Shown: positions 51,153-59,938, counted from the stretch's first letter. The stretch is 64,000 nucleotides of DNA from JAOAFZ01 sp964407325 (GCA_964407325.1 CAYOVA010000001.1:85114-149113); one strand, 5' to 3'. The notes: a model not told the origin generated them from the sequence alone. Translations and numbers: made by a program.

Positions 51153-52160
51153 ATGGTAAAACACTTAGCCGTCGCTGGTACCTTTGATCATTTTCATAAA
51201 GGGCACCGCTATTTACTTGATCTTGCGCTGGAAAAAGCAGAAAAGGTTTCAATTGGGGTAACCAATGGTGAGATGACAAAAGGAAAGCAGCTCTCTTCAA
51301 CCATTGAACCGCTTTCAATACGGATGCAGAATGTTCGCTCATTTGTAGATCAACGTAACGCGCTTAAAAGAGTCGAGTTTTTTGTACTTGAAGACATTTA
51401 CGGCATTGCACGAGATGATAGGACGTTAGAAGCTGTATTGGTAACGCAGGCTACAGAGGCAAATGCACAAAAAGTAAACGAGGTTCGTAAGCAGTCAGAA
51501 ATACCGGAGCTGGAAATTATTACAGCAGATCTGCTTGAAGGTGAAGATGAAGTGATAAGCTCAACTGCGATCCGTATGGGAAGGATAAACAGGGAGGGAA
51601 TCTCCTATTTGTTGCCCTTTAAAAACTGTACCCTCTATACCGCTGGAGGAGAAGTCCGTGAGAAGCTCAAAAATCCTATCGGTAAAGTGCTACTCGGGCC
51701 TGATTCAAATTGGGAAAATGCTGGGAAAAAAGCTTTGGAGATTATTCACAACATTAAACCGCCTCTCGTAGTTACGGTGGGCGATATTGTCACCTACACC
51801 CTCCAAAAACTTGAATACGAACCTGATGTTAGTTTTGTTGACCAGAAAAGTAGGCGTCAAGTGGTTGATATTACTCACACAGCGGTTCACAAGTGGGGCC
51901 CGTTCGAAAATCGTGCGGGAACCATTGCGAGCTCAATTGCTCTTCAATATGTCGAAATAATACCGGACGTATTACGTACAAAAGACCATCATCAATTTGT
52001 TATTGAGGGCGAGGAGGATATGCTTGGACTGGTGGCTATCTTGCTTGCACCGCTGGAATCTGTAGTCTTGTACGGGCAGTTCGACCAGGGGATTGTGTTT
52101 GTGAAGGTAGACGAGAAAATAAAAGAACATTGCCTTTCGTTACTAGAAGGCTTTGAGTAG
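51153..52160 (+). CDS. Bifunctional CoA synthase: archaeal-type PPAT fused to DUF359 dephospho-CoA kinase
   Basis: 335 aa. Residues 1-~150 are the archaeal/eukaryotic-type phosphopantetheine adenylyltransferase: AVAGTFDHFHKGHRYLL at the N-terminus (ATP-binding HxGH) and VISSTAIRMGRIN near 132. Residues ~160-335 match DUF359, shown in Thermococcus to be a GTP-dependent dephospho-CoA kinase: NPIGKVLLGPD, VVTVGDIVTYTL near 206, DVSFVDQKSRR, FENRAGTIASSIA, IEGEEDMLGLVAILLAPLES near 283 and VVLYGQFDQGIVFVKV. The bacterial enzymes CoaD and CoaE are of other families. Both catalytic parts look complete, so it should carry out the last two steps of CoA synthesis. Followed by a strong hairpin. Confidence 0.92.
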   Translation: MVKHLAVAGTFDHFHKGHRYLLDLALEKAEKVSIGVTNGEMTKGKQLSSTIEPLSIRMQNVRSFVDQRNALKRVEFFVLEDIYGIARDDRTLEAVLVTQATEANAQKVNEVRKQSEIPELEIITADLLEGEDEVISSTAIRMGRINREGISYLLPFKNCTLYTAGGEVREKLKNPIGKVLLGPDSNWENAGKKALEIIHNIKPPLVVTVGDIVTYTLQKLEYEPDVSFVDQKSRRQVVDITHTAVHKWGPFENRAGTIASSIALQYVEIIPDVLRTKDHHQFVIEGEEDMLGLVAILLAPLESVVLYGQFDQGIVFVKVDEKIKEHCLSLLEGFE

Positions 52161-52179
52161 TTGTAAGAGTTCGAGAGTG

Positions 52180-52208
52180 GCTGCTACGGTACAGAGTACC
52201 GTAGCAGC
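52180..52208. terminator. Strong hairpin between convergent genes
   Basis: Perfect 13-bp stem (52180-52192 with 52196-52208) with a 3-nt loop, 20 nt after the CoA synthase stop. A second hairpin, GCCCGT/ACGGGC (52228-52244), overlaps the stop codon of the minus-strand gene. No T-run follows either. Confidence 0.65.
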
Positions 52209-52232
52209 AGTTGCAGTGAGGGTGTGAGCCCG

Positions 52233-52460
52233 TTAAGGACGGGCGGGCTCTGCCAGGGTTGGCTCAGTAGCAGGAGCGCTAAGAGGGCGAGCTCCCATTC
52301 GATAGGAGCCATTGAGACTATAACCCACTAGTTGCCCAGCAACAAAAAAATTGAATTCTCCGTTCCCATCGGGTTCAGCTGTAACAACCTTATCGCGATA
52401 CAGGGGACAGTTATCTTGAAACCTGATCACCTGTATCTCTAGCGTTCCCGTTGTTGCCAT
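52233..52460 (-). CDS. Small hypothetical protein
   Basis: 75 aa from the ATG at 52460 (MATTGTLEIQ). It looks like a small beta-rich soluble domain with a Pro/Ala/Glu-rich tail, family unknown. Start choice: AGGAGT on the minus strand at 52465-52470, 4 nt before the ATG, and TATAAT on the minus strand at 52513-52518. A longer version would begin further upstream with a hydrophobic segment resembling a signal peptide but would include that promoter. GC-richer codons, like the other genes with Shine-Dalgarno sites here. Divergent from leuS. Confidence 0.5.
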   Translation of the reverse strand: MATTGTLEIQVIRFQDNCPLYRDKVVTAEPDGNGEFNFFVAGQLVGYSLNGSYRMGARPLSAPATEPTLAEPARP

Positions 52461-52554
52461 ATGCACTCCTATTGTCAGCTCCGTCCATGTTACCTCACTA
52501 ACAGCTGTCGCAATTATAACAAGGAAAACCATCCCCAAAAAAGCGTTTATTTGA

Positions 52555-52560
52555 TACAAT
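52555..52560 (+). promoter_or_regulatory. -10 hexamer of a leaderless gene (leuS)
   Basis: TACAAT, 6 nt, then the ATG at 52567. Confidence 0.55.
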
Positions 52561-52566
52561 TGACGC

Positions 52567-55011
52567 ATGGCAAAAGCACCGAAGTATCAACCTAAAGAGT
52601 TCGAAAGCAAATGGGTTGACCAGTGGGAAAAAGAACAGGTTTATACAACTCCCGAAATACATGAAGGCGACAAAAAAGCATATATTCTTGATATGTTCCC
52701 TTATCCTTCAGGAGCTGGTCTTCATGTGGGTCACGTTGAGGGCTATACAGCCACCGATATCTATAGCCGCTACATGAGAATGAACGGAGTTAAGGTGCTT
52801 CATCCGATGGGATGGGATGCTTTTGGATTGCCAGCCGAAAATTATGCTGTAAAAACAGGAGTTCATCCCGCAAAAACGACGGACGAAGCAATTAAGACGT
52901 TTACGAAGCAAATTAAAGCAACAGGACTGTCCTATGACTGGTCCCGTGAATTGGGAACTCATCGTCCGGACTACTATAAGTGGACGCAGTGGTTGTTTTT
53001 ACTTCTGTATAAAAAAGGACTGGCCTATCGCAAAGAAGCACTGGTGAACTGGGATCCAGTTGACCAGACCGTGCTCGCAAACGAGCAAGTGTTACCCGAT
53101 GGTACCGCCGAACGCAGTGGAGCTGTTGTCGAGCAGCGCATGTTAACCCAGTGGTTCTTTAAGATCACCGACTATGCCGAGCGATTGCTGCAAGACCTGG
53201 ATAAGCTAGACTGGCCGGAAAGCACCAAAGCTGGGCAGCGGAACTGGATTGGTAAGTCTGTTGGCATTAACATTACCTACCAAGTTGAAGGTATTGATGC
53301 TCCCATTACTGTGTTCACTACTCGTCCTGATACTAATTTTGGAGCTACATTTGTTGTGCTGGCCCCTGAGAGTGAATATGTGCGCCAGCATCTTACGAAA
53401 TTTCCCCAGGAGCAAGAGGTGGAAAAGTACATCGAAGCCACAAAAAAGCGAACTGAGCGTGACCGTATTGTCGATAAAAGCAAAACAGGGGTGTTTACCG
53501 GGGTATACGCTATCAATAACTTAAACGGGAAAAAATTACCTGTGTATGTTGGCGATTTTGTACTTGCTACCGTTGGAACGGGTGCCTTGGTTGGTGTTCC
53601 TGGTCACGATATGCGCGACTTTGAATTTGCCCAGGCAATGGGATGCGAAATTATCCGCGTTGTTGTTGGGCCAGATAAAGATACCTCTCCGATTACAAAA
53701 CCCGAGCAGGTACAGGAAGAAGCAGGAACGATGATTAATTCGAAATTCCTGGATGGTATGGAGATTATGGAGGCAAAGGAAAAAGTGATGGATTATCTGG
53801 AAGAAAAAGGCTGGGGAAGGCGGGTAACCAACTACCGTCTCCGTGACTGGCTCATTTCCCGCCAGCGATTCTGGGGAGCGCCGATTCCTGTCGTATACGA
53901 TAAAGACGGGAAAGACAATCCCGTTGATGAGGCTGAACTTCCTGTGGTACTTCCCATGGATGTTGAGTTTAAGCCAACAGGAGTTTCACCGTTAAAGGAC
54001 CATACAGGCTTCCAGGAAGTTTATACAGCAAAATACGGTGAAGGTGCCTATCGTGAACCTGACACAATGGATACGTTCGTAGATTCTTCATGGTATTTCT
54101 TGCGTTTTGCCGATGCCCATAATCCGAACGAGTTCGCCAATAAAGAAGCGATGAACAAATGGGGGCCAGTAGACTTGTATGTAGGCGGGGCAGAGCACAC
54201 AGTGCTGCATTTGCTGTATGCCCGTTTCTTTACCAAAGTACTCTTTGATGAAGGCTATATAACCTTTGACGAGCCCTTTATGAAGCTCCGCCACCAGGGT
54301 ACTATTCTGGGACCAGATCATCGCCGAATGAGTAAGCGATGGGGCAATGTAATCAACCCGCTCGAAGTATCGGAATTGTTTGGCGCCGATACCTTGCGCT
54401 TGTACGAAATGTTTATGGGGCCGTTCTCGGATATGAAGGCGTGGAATACCCAGAACATTCAGGGCGTGTACCGGTTTCTCACGAAAATCTGGAATGTTTT
54501 CCATAATGAACAGAACTTTTCCCAAGCTGGCAATGAAGAAGATAGCCATGTTGTCTCGGTTTTACACAAAACGATCAAGAAAGTAGGCAGCGATATCGAA
54601 GATATGAAGTTTAACACCGCCATATCGACAATGATGGAGTTTATGAATACGTGGGAAGGGAAAAAACTTTCCCGTGAAAATGCACAACTGTTCCTCCAGA
54701 TACTGGCACCCTTTGCCCCTTTTATGACCGAAGAAATCTGGCGCGAATTGTTAGGCGAAAAAAATTCGATCCATAGATCGAATTGGCCTCAATTTGACGA
54801 AAGCAAAATCATAGCCGACTCTATTCAGGTTCCGGTTCAGGTAAACGGAAAAGTGCGCGGAAAGATTGAAGTGGAAAATGCCCAGGTAAGCCAGGAAGAA
54901 GTTGAAAAGCTAGCTCTCGCGGATGAAAAAATCAAGGGGTACGTTGAAGGCAAGGACTACAAGCTTATCTATGTCCCCGGTAAAATCGCAAACTTTATCA
55001 TGAAGGGATAA
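52567..55011 (+). CDS. leuS: Leucyl-tRNA synthetase
   Basis: 814 aa, bacterial-type LeuRS. The class I signature reads YPSGAGLHVGHVEGYTATD near residue 45; the editing domain CP1 begins near 220 with the threonine-rich TTRPDTNFGATFVVLAPES; the KMSKS motif is HRRMSKRWGNVI near 588. The C-terminal anticodon-binding helix bundle and the small C-terminal domain are present (VQVNGKVRGKIEVE near 757). The length is slightly shorter than in E. coli (860). Complete. Confidence 0.97.
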   Translation: MAKAPKYQPKEFESKWVDQWEKEQVYTTPEIHEGDKKAYILDMFPYPSGAGLHVGHVEGYTATDIYSRYMRMNGVKVLHPMGWDAFGLPAENYAVKTGVHPAKTTDEAIKTFTKQIKATGLSYDWSRELGTHRPDYYKWTQWLFLLLYKKGLAYRKEALVNWDPVDQTVLANEQVLPDGTAERSGAVVEQRMLTQWFFKITDYAERLLQDLDKLDWPESTKAGQRNWIGKSVGINITYQVEGIDAPITVFTTRPDTNFGATFVVLAPESEYVRQHLTKFPQEQEVEKYIEATKKRTERDRIVDKSKTGVFTGVYAINNLNGKKLPVYVGDFVLATVGTGALVGVPGHDMRDFEFAQAMGCEIIRVVVGPDKDTSPITKPEQVQEEAGTMINSKFLDGMEIMEAKEKVMDYLEEKGWGRRVTNYRLRDWLISRQRFWGAPIPVVYDKDGKDNPVDEAELPVVLPMDVEFKPTGVSPLKDHTGFQEVYTAKYGEGAYREPDTMDTFVDSSWYFLRFADAHNPNEFANKEAMNKWGPVDLYVGGAEHTVLHLLYARFFTKVLFDEGYITFDEPFMKLRHQGTILGPDHRRMSKRWGNVINPLEVSELFGADTLRLYEMFMGPFSDMKAWNTQNIQGVYRFLTKIWNVFHNEQNFSQAGNEEDSHVVSVLHKTIKKVGSDIEDMKFNTAISTMMEFMNTWEGKKLSRENAQLFLQILAPFAPFMTEEIWRELLGEKNSIHRSNWPQFDESKIIADSIQVPVQVNGKVRGKIEVENAQVSQEEVEKLALADEKIKGYVEGKDYKLIYVPGKIANFIMKG

Positions 55012-55022
55012 CAAGGTGAAAG

Positions 55023-55051
55023 TTGCATATATGCTGTCAAGTTGATACAAT
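55023..55051 (+). promoter_or_regulatory. Promoter for tRNA-Lys and possibly the M16 gene
   Basis: TTGCAT (55023-55028), 17-nt spacer, TACAAT (55046-55051), 15 nt before the mature 5' end of the tRNA. Confidence 0.5.
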
Positions 55052-55066
55052 CAATACCTTGTGGAA

Positions 55067-55142
55067 GGGTCCATAGCTCAATTGGTAGAGCAGCAGCCTT
55101 TTAAGCTGTTGGTTCTGGGTTCGAGTCCCAGTGGACTCACCA
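55067..55142 (+). tRNA. tRNA-Lys(UUU)
   Basis: 76 nt with a complete cloverleaf: 7-bp acceptor stem (one G-U pair at position 2), D arm with GCTC/GAGC, anticodon loop CTTTTAA with anticodon TTT (55100-55102), a T arm with GGTTCGAGTCC, and an encoded 3' CCA. It reads AAA/AAG codons. It is followed after only 4 nt by the start codon of the M16 peptidase gene. Confidence 0.97.
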
Positions 55143-55146
55143 TTAT

Positions 55147-56430
55147 ATGAAACTTATACAGAATACTCTTCCCAATGGTCTTCCAGTGCAATTTGTGGAG
55201 ACAGAAACATTCCCGAGCTTTACTGCGCTATTGCTTGTGAGAGCAGGCTCCCGCTACGAATCAGAAATCAATAACGGCATTGCCCACTTTTTTGAGCATA
55301 TGGCCTTTAAGGGAAGCAAAAAATATCCCAATTCATTAACTATAGCTTCAACTATAGAAGGTCTGGGGGGTATTTTTAACGCCTATACCGATCGTGACCA
55401 TACGGGCTATTGGATTAAGGCACCAACCGAGCATTATGAAACGGTAATGGATGTGTTAAGTGATATGTTGCTTGGATCGCTCCTTGACGCAGAAGAAATC
55501 GAGCGGGAGAAAGGCGTGATTCTGGAAGAAATGAACATGTATGAAGATTCCCCTGCACGAAAAGTCGGTGATGTACTCCAGGAACTAATGTACGGGGGTA
55601 CGCCACTGGGACTTGATATTTTGGGTACAAAAGAATCAATAAAAGGTACCTCGAGGAAGACATTCCTCGATTACATGAACACCTGGTACAAGCCTTCAAA
55701 TGCTGTGCTTACCATTGCAGGTGGTTTCAAAAATTCCCCATTTGCAGAATCCTACATGGACATTGCATCGCAAAAATTCGGAGCGTGGGAAAGGGGAGAT
55801 GTGACACAATTGCAACCAGTCAAAATTAACCAAACTCATTCAGCCCAAAAAGTAAAAAGCAAGAAAACGGAGCAGGCGCATTTTACTTTGGGGTTCCGTT
55901 CGTTTCAAAACGACGATCCTCGAAGGTACGCCCTTGCCCTCCTTGCAACCATCTTAGGAGCGGGAATGTCTTCGCGGCTTTTCATCCAGGTTCGGGAACG
56001 GCGCGGACTCTGCTACTACATTTCAACGCATTGGGAATTTTATGACGAAACAGGCGACATTGTAACCCAAGCAGGAGTAACCAATAGCAAAGATAAAGTT
56101 ATGGAGGCAGTCCAGGCTACCTTAAATGAATATACGGCAATGCGCAACGGAGAGTTTACCGATGAAGAACTTGTACGGGCAAAAGCTCTTATGAAAGGCC
56201 GCTTTGTTATGTCGATGGAGGACTCACATTCGATTGCTGAATATTATGGCATCCGCAAGCTCTTTGATATGGGTATGTTCTCACCAGAAGAGCTGCTGGC
56301 CAAGTACGAAGCGGTAACAAAAGAAGAGATTGTCGATGTTGCTCGATTTTGTTTTACGCCAGAAAAGATCAATTTTGCCGTAATCGGACCATTTAAAGAC
56401 AGCGACTTCCAAATCGAATACAAACCGTAA
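55147..56430 (+). CDS. M16 family zinc metallopeptidase
   Basis: 427 aa, the PqqL/processing-protease type. The inverted zinc motif HFFEHMAFKG lies near residue 47, with the distal Glu in ILEEMNMYED near 125. The second (inactive-like) M16_C domain is present (GFRSFQNDDPRRYALALLA near 245, RERRGLCYYISTH near 285). The active enzyme should degrade peptides or process exported proteins. No Shine-Dalgarno and no -10 box separate it from the tRNA, so the tRNA probably forms the 5' part of its primary transcript. Confidence 0.93.
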   Translation: MKLIQNTLPNGLPVQFVETETFPSFTALLLVRAGSRYESEINNGIAHFFEHMAFKGSKKYPNSLTIASTIEGLGGIFNAYTDRDHTGYWIKAPTEHYETVMDVLSDMLLGSLLDAEEIEREKGVILEEMNMYEDSPARKVGDVLQELMYGGTPLGLDILGTKESIKGTSRKTFLDYMNTWYKPSNAVLTIAGGFKNSPFAESYMDIASQKFGAWERGDVTQLQPVKINQTHSAQKVKSKKTEQAHFTLGFRSFQNDDPRRYALALLATILGAGMSSRLFIQVRERRGLCYYISTHWEFYDETGDIVTQAGVTNSKDKVMEAVQATLNEYTAMRNGEFTDEELVRAKALMKGRFVMSMEDSHSIAEYYGIRKLFDMGMFSPEELLAKYEAVTKEEIVDVARFCFTPEKINFAVIGPFKDSDFQIEYKP

Positions 56431-56509
56431 GGTTGACCCTCTACACCCTACGCTTCGCTTCGTGTATCCACGCTCGTAAGCTGAATTTCCAATTCAGCAA
56501 CAATCGATG

Positions 56510-56515
56510 TACAAT
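56510..56515 (+). promoter_or_regulatory. -10 hexamer of a leaderless gene (prepilin peptidase)
   Basis: TACAAT, 6 nt, then the ATG at 56522. It argues against an in-frame ATG at 56507, which would put the hexamer inside the gene. Confidence 0.55.
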
Positions 56516-56521
56516 GTAAAT

Positions 56522-57346
56522 ATGCTTGAAGGAATACTTCTTTTTATATTTGGCACCGCCATTGGATCCTTCTTAAATGTGCTTATCGACCGACTTTCAC
56601 ATGACGAGTCCATCCTGGGACGATCGCACTGTGATTACTGCAAAAAAACCCTGGAAGCGCGCGATCTGATTCCCGTTGTTTCCTTTCTTATTGCCAAAGC
56701 CCGCTGCCGCTACTGCAAAAAGAACCTTTCCTGGTATTACCCGTTTGTCGAGTTGCTTACAGGTATTGTTTTTGTTTTTGTCTGGTTCAACATGCCGTGG
56801 GAGTTTTTTCTGGCTGTGTATCCGAATTTAAACTCAGCTATTGACTCGATTGCGTTACTTCCTCTGTTTTTGATCAAGTTATGTACTCTGGGAGTTGTAA
56901 GCTGCATTATCGTAATGTTCTTTGCTGATCTTAAATACTTTATTATTCCCGATGGTGTGCAAATTGGATTTGCGTATTTTGCTCTCATATTGTTTTTTAT
57001 CGGTGAAGTGGATTTACAGCAATTGGTGTACCGACTGGGCTGTGCAATTATTGTGATGCTTCCCATGCTTTGCATCTACCTATTTACCAAAGGTCGGGGA
57101 CTAGGATTTGGCGATGTTAAGTTGGCGGCGAACATAGGGCTGTTTATGGGAATTGTGTACGCTTTTGCAGCCCTTTATATTTCGTTTATTCTTGGTGCAG
57201 TTATTGGTGTAGGCATGATTCTGCTGCGCAAAGGAAAGATGAAAACAAAAATCCCCTTTGGTCCGTTTATTTTACTTGGCGTGCTTGCAGTTATGTTTAT
57301 GTTTCCTCAGGTAAAGCAGTTTGTCTATTTTTACTACGGTATCTAG
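56522..57346 (+). CDS. Prepilin peptidase (A24)
   Basis: 274 aa. It cleaves the leader of type IV pilins at the inner membrane and may also methylate them. The N-terminal domain has GSFLNVLIDRLSHDES and the two Cys pairs CDYCKKTLEARDLIPVVSFL and CRYCKKNLSWYYPFVEL (zinc-binding). The catalytic Asp residues are in FADLKYFIIPD near 142 and GLGFGDVKLA near 195. Seven to eight TM segments. No pilin or pilus assembly gene is in the window, but it goes with the competence genes at 33-35 kb. Confidence 0.93.
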   Translation: MLEGILLFIFGTAIGSFLNVLIDRLSHDESILGRSHCDYCKKTLEARDLIPVVSFLIAKARCRYCKKNLSWYYPFVELLTGIVFVFVWFNMPWEFFLAVYPNLNSAIDSIALLPLFLIKLCTLGVVSCIIVMFFADLKYFIIPDGVQIGFAYFALILFFIGEVDLQQLVYRLGCAIIVMLPMLCIYLFTKGRGLGFGDVKLAANIGLFMGIVYAFAALYISFILGAVIGVGMILLRKGKMKTKIPFGPFILLGVLAVMFMFPQVKQFVYFYYGI

Positions 57347-57375
57347 CGTATTATAGTGTGTGTATCTTACAACGC

Positions 57376-57810
57376 TTACTTCACTTTTACCGTAAGTTTC
57401 GCTTCGGGGAAGATCCTGTTATATACTTCATACGTTCCTGGCTCCACAATAACCGTTTGAAGCCGTTCGCCAAAGGCGTATCCTCGTTTTGTATTTAACA
57501 GGGGATTTTTAGAGACAAGGTGCATTTGTTCGGTTTTACTGATGTTGGTGATAGCTACGTAGTTACCCCTGGTAATTGTTACTGAAGATGGGTTAAAAGC
57601 CTTTTTATCGTATCTCACATAGGTTATAAGATCGTTTTCCGGTTCTTCGGGGATTTCTTTCTTTTCTGTCGTAACCGTTGTGGTAAAGGGAACTTCAATA
57701 ACTTCCGATTTTCCATCCACAAACACATAAGGAAAAAAGAGGGCATGTACTAAAAATCCAGCTGCAAAAACAACAGTAAAGTAGATAGCTTGTTTCATCT
57801 TTCCCTTCAT
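57376..57810 (-). CDS. Cupredoxin-like exported protein
   Basis: 144 aa. One N-terminal TM segment (~5-27), a Thr/Glu linker, and a C-terminal beta domain of the cupredoxin type (FNPSSVTITRGNYVAITN near 72 and VEPGTYEVYN near 125). The type-1 copper ligands are missing: there is no Cys and only one usable His in the fold, so copper binding is unlikely. Its ATG follows the stop of the 57813 gene by 2 nt, so it is the last gene of the surface operon. Confidence 0.7.
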   Translation of the reverse strand: MKGKMKQAIYFTVVFAAGFLVHALFFPYVFVDGKSEVIEVPFTTTVTTEKKEIPEEPENDLITYVRYDKKAFNPSSVTITRGNYVAITNISKTEQMHLVSKNPLLNTKRGYAFGERLQTVIVEPGTYEVYNRIFPEAKLTVKVK

Positions 57811-57812
57811 AC

Positions 57813-58769
57813 TTATTTACCAAACATGATTTTCATCGCTTTCTTTAACCGCTTTTTAAACTTAAACATAAGCCATAGCACAAAGAGCAGTCCAAGTGCG
57901 ACTTTCCATGGGAACACGATAAAAGAAGTTTGCGCGGTAAGGGCTTCATTTGTGTTATTGCCGTAGTACATAATAGCCGTTGCGGTGTATCTGCCAATTA
58001 GAAATTTCTTGTCAAGCTGGGCGTTAATAACACGGGTGGCATTGGGGAGGATATTGCTTCCGGGAACGGCTACATCGGTTACCCGCTGTCCAAACATATC
58101 GCTGATATTTATGAGCCCGTATGGTTTGGTATGAACGTTCCCTGTATTCATAAACTTTACTTCAAAAGGAATCGGGCCGTATTCAAAAAAAGGCTTTGTG
58201 GAGATACTGCTTAGTTCCACTTTTTCAAGCACATCACCGTTTACCCGAAGTAAGAACAGAGAAGCAACTTCCTGGGCTACGGATGCTTCACCCGGTTTAT
58301 CGGTTTTACCTGGAACAATACTGAATACAAATGAACCATAATGGCCGCCAGCTGCAGAGCGAGGCACCGAGATAGTTGCCGTAACATCCTGCTCCTCTCC
58401 GGGTTCCAGTTCAAATGAATTGGGTTGCACTTTGGTCCAGTTAGAAGCAGAGTAGGGACTCTCCGAGTCCAATGCCACTTGTCCTTCTTCACCGGTGGCG
58501 GTGAAATCTTCGATTCGCACCTCAATAGGAAAGGTCTTATTACTCATGTTACGAACTGTAGCCACGGCTCGAATAGTTTGGCCTGGATCGGCAGAAAGGT
58601 CTTGAGAAGGCGGAGACACCTCGAGGGTTTGTCCGGAAAATACACTTTGCGCATCAATTGCTACCGAAGCAATTATGAGCGTTAGCACCAGAAAGGCAAG
58701 TGAAAGCAGAGCAATTTTGCTTTTACGCAGATAAGACGAAATAAAAGCTGGCTGATTGCTTTCCTTCAT
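57813..58769 (-). CDS. DUF916/WxLIP-like surface partner protein 2
   Basis: 318 aa. A TM/signal segment (~18-42), a domain opening LEVSPPSQDLSADPGQTIRA (Ig-like, typical of the N-terminus of WxL-interacting proteins), a middle domain with AAGGHYGSFVFSIVP near 140, a third domain, and a C-terminal TM (~285-303) with a Lys-rich cytoplasmic tail (KFKKRLKKAMK). Same architecture as the gene at 59939. It probably anchors the secreted subunit coded just upstream (58788-59894, 18 nt away). Confidence 0.7.
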   Translation of the reverse strand: MKESNQPAFISSYLRKSKIALLSLAFLVLTLIIASVAIDAQSVFSGQTLEVSPPSQDLSADPGQTIRAVATVRNMSNKTFPIEVRIEDFTATGEEGQVALDSESPYSASNWTKVQPNSFELEPGEEQDVTATISVPRSAAGGHYGSFVFSIVPGKTDKPGEASVAQEVASLFLLRVNGDVLEKVELSSISTKPFFEYGPIPFEVKFMNTGNVHTKPYGLINISDMFGQRVTDVAVPGSNILPNATRVINAQLDKKFLIGRYTATAIMYYGNNTNEALTAQTSFIVFPWKVALGLLFVLWLMFKFKKRLKKAMKIMFGK

Positions 58770-58787
58770 AGATACGAATAGTATACG

Positions 58788-59894
58788 TTAATAAGTAGGA
58801 GTTGCAACTAAGATTACTGTTCCTGCATAGGTCCCAAACGGTTGCAGGGAGTTAATTTCAGTTTGCCATCCAACACGGGTGGTTTCTGTAGTCACAGCTG
58901 TTGCACTGTAAGCGACTTCCAGGGGTGAAGTGGTTGTACCTGCCCATTTATTTCCTCCCGAAGAAGTAAAGCGGGATGCAGTTCCTGTACCTAGTGATGA
59001 ATCGTTGGTGGTGTATCCAAAGAAACCGGTGTTTACATTTGAAGAAGTACCTGCTGGCGATGACCAGGTTGTTGGTGAGGCGTTGGTACCAGTGAACTCA
59101 TCAATATTGTTGGAGCCGCTTTGCAGTACGGGATTAGTAAGGCCTTTTACTGTGATTGTGTAACCGTTATTTGCATTTGTTACAACAGTTAAATCATGTG
59201 CTGCAATCTGTGGGTCAGCTGTATTGAGCGTTCCAAATGGAATTGTGTTTGCTGTTGTTGTAACGTCAGTTGTTGCTCCGTTTACTGTTCCGCCTGAATT
59301 AACTGCCGCAACTGTAAAGGTGAATGTGGAATCAACTGTTGCCGATACTGCAATTGAGGTTGTTGTAAGAATTGCAGCTGCAGCAGTTCCGGAATCAATA
59401 ACTGTTGAACCGGTATCCGAGTAGGTTGTGATGCGTGCAAAAAATGAAGTGTTTGTAGTAGATGGATTGGTAATGCCTGTATATGACATAGTTACAGCTT
59501 GTGTTGACTGGGTTGAAGGTGTCGTCACAACAGCAGTTAAGGTTCCGTTTGAATTAAGCGTATCGGTTCTGCCCGTACCTGCTAGGTTATCAGAAGCGCG
59601 TGTGGCACCAGTTGTTGTAATTCCAGTTGGTGTGGAACAAGCACCTGATGGTGTAGTACAAAGCTGAATTGTTACCTGCTTAATAGATGTTGTTACAGTG
59701 GTGGTAAACGCAAAATCATAGGTTACAGAGGTGGCTTCTGCACGAGAATCTGAGATCGTTAATTTTGAGCTGGTAAGCGATCCAGCCATTACCTGACCTA
59801 TTAAGCTTTTTGCAACTGGAGTCATAAATGCCATAAGAATAATTAAGACTAAAGAAACAGCTAGCCTTAATTTTTTACTTTCCGGAAGACTCAT
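58788..59894 (-). CDS. Secreted repeat-rich surface subunit B
   Basis: 368 aa. A signal or TM segment (~10-36) is followed by an extremely Thr/Ser/Ala-rich body with beta-strand repeats (TTVTTSIKQVTIQL, TGITTTGATRAS) and a C-terminal domain with IPFGTLNTADPQIAAHDLTV and GFFGYTTNDSSLGTGTASRF. The latter aligns by eye with the C-terminal domain of the gene at 60844, so the two are paralogous at that end. No C-terminal membrane anchor. TACTAT on the minus strand at 59901-59906 lies 6 nt before the ATG, so this pair can be expressed separately. Confidence 0.7.
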   Translation of the reverse strand: MSLPESKKLRLAVSLVLIILMAFMTPVAKSLIGQVMAGSLTSSKLTISDSRAEATSVTYDFAFTTTVTTSIKQVTIQLCTTPSGACSTPTGITTTGATRASDNLAGTGRTDTLNSNGTLTAVVTTPSTQSTQAVTMSYTGITNPSTTNTSFFARITTYSDTGSTVIDSGTAAAAILTTTSIAVSATVDSTFTFTVAAVNSGGTVNGATTDVTTTANTIPFGTLNTADPQIAAHDLTVVTNANNGYTITVKGLTNPVLQSGSNNIDEFTGTNASPTTWSSPAGTSSNVNTGFFGYTTNDSSLGTGTASRFTSSGGNKWAGTTTSPLEVAYSATAVTTETTRVGWQTEINSLQPFGTYAGTVILVATPTY

Positions 59895-59900
59895 GTATTA

Positions 59901-59906
59901 ATAGTA
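59901..59906 (-). promoter_or_regulatory. -10 hexamer before secreted subunit B
   Basis: TACTAT on the minus strand, 6 nt, then the ATG at 59894. Confidence 0.5.
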
Positions 59907-59938
59907 GATTGCCCTATTCTAAAATGCAATAGCGAGAA

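Noticed and set aside
59224..59667. Val-rich plus-strand frames opposite secreted subunit B
   Set aside because: They arise from reading the ACA/ACT-type Thr repeats of the real gene on the other strand.
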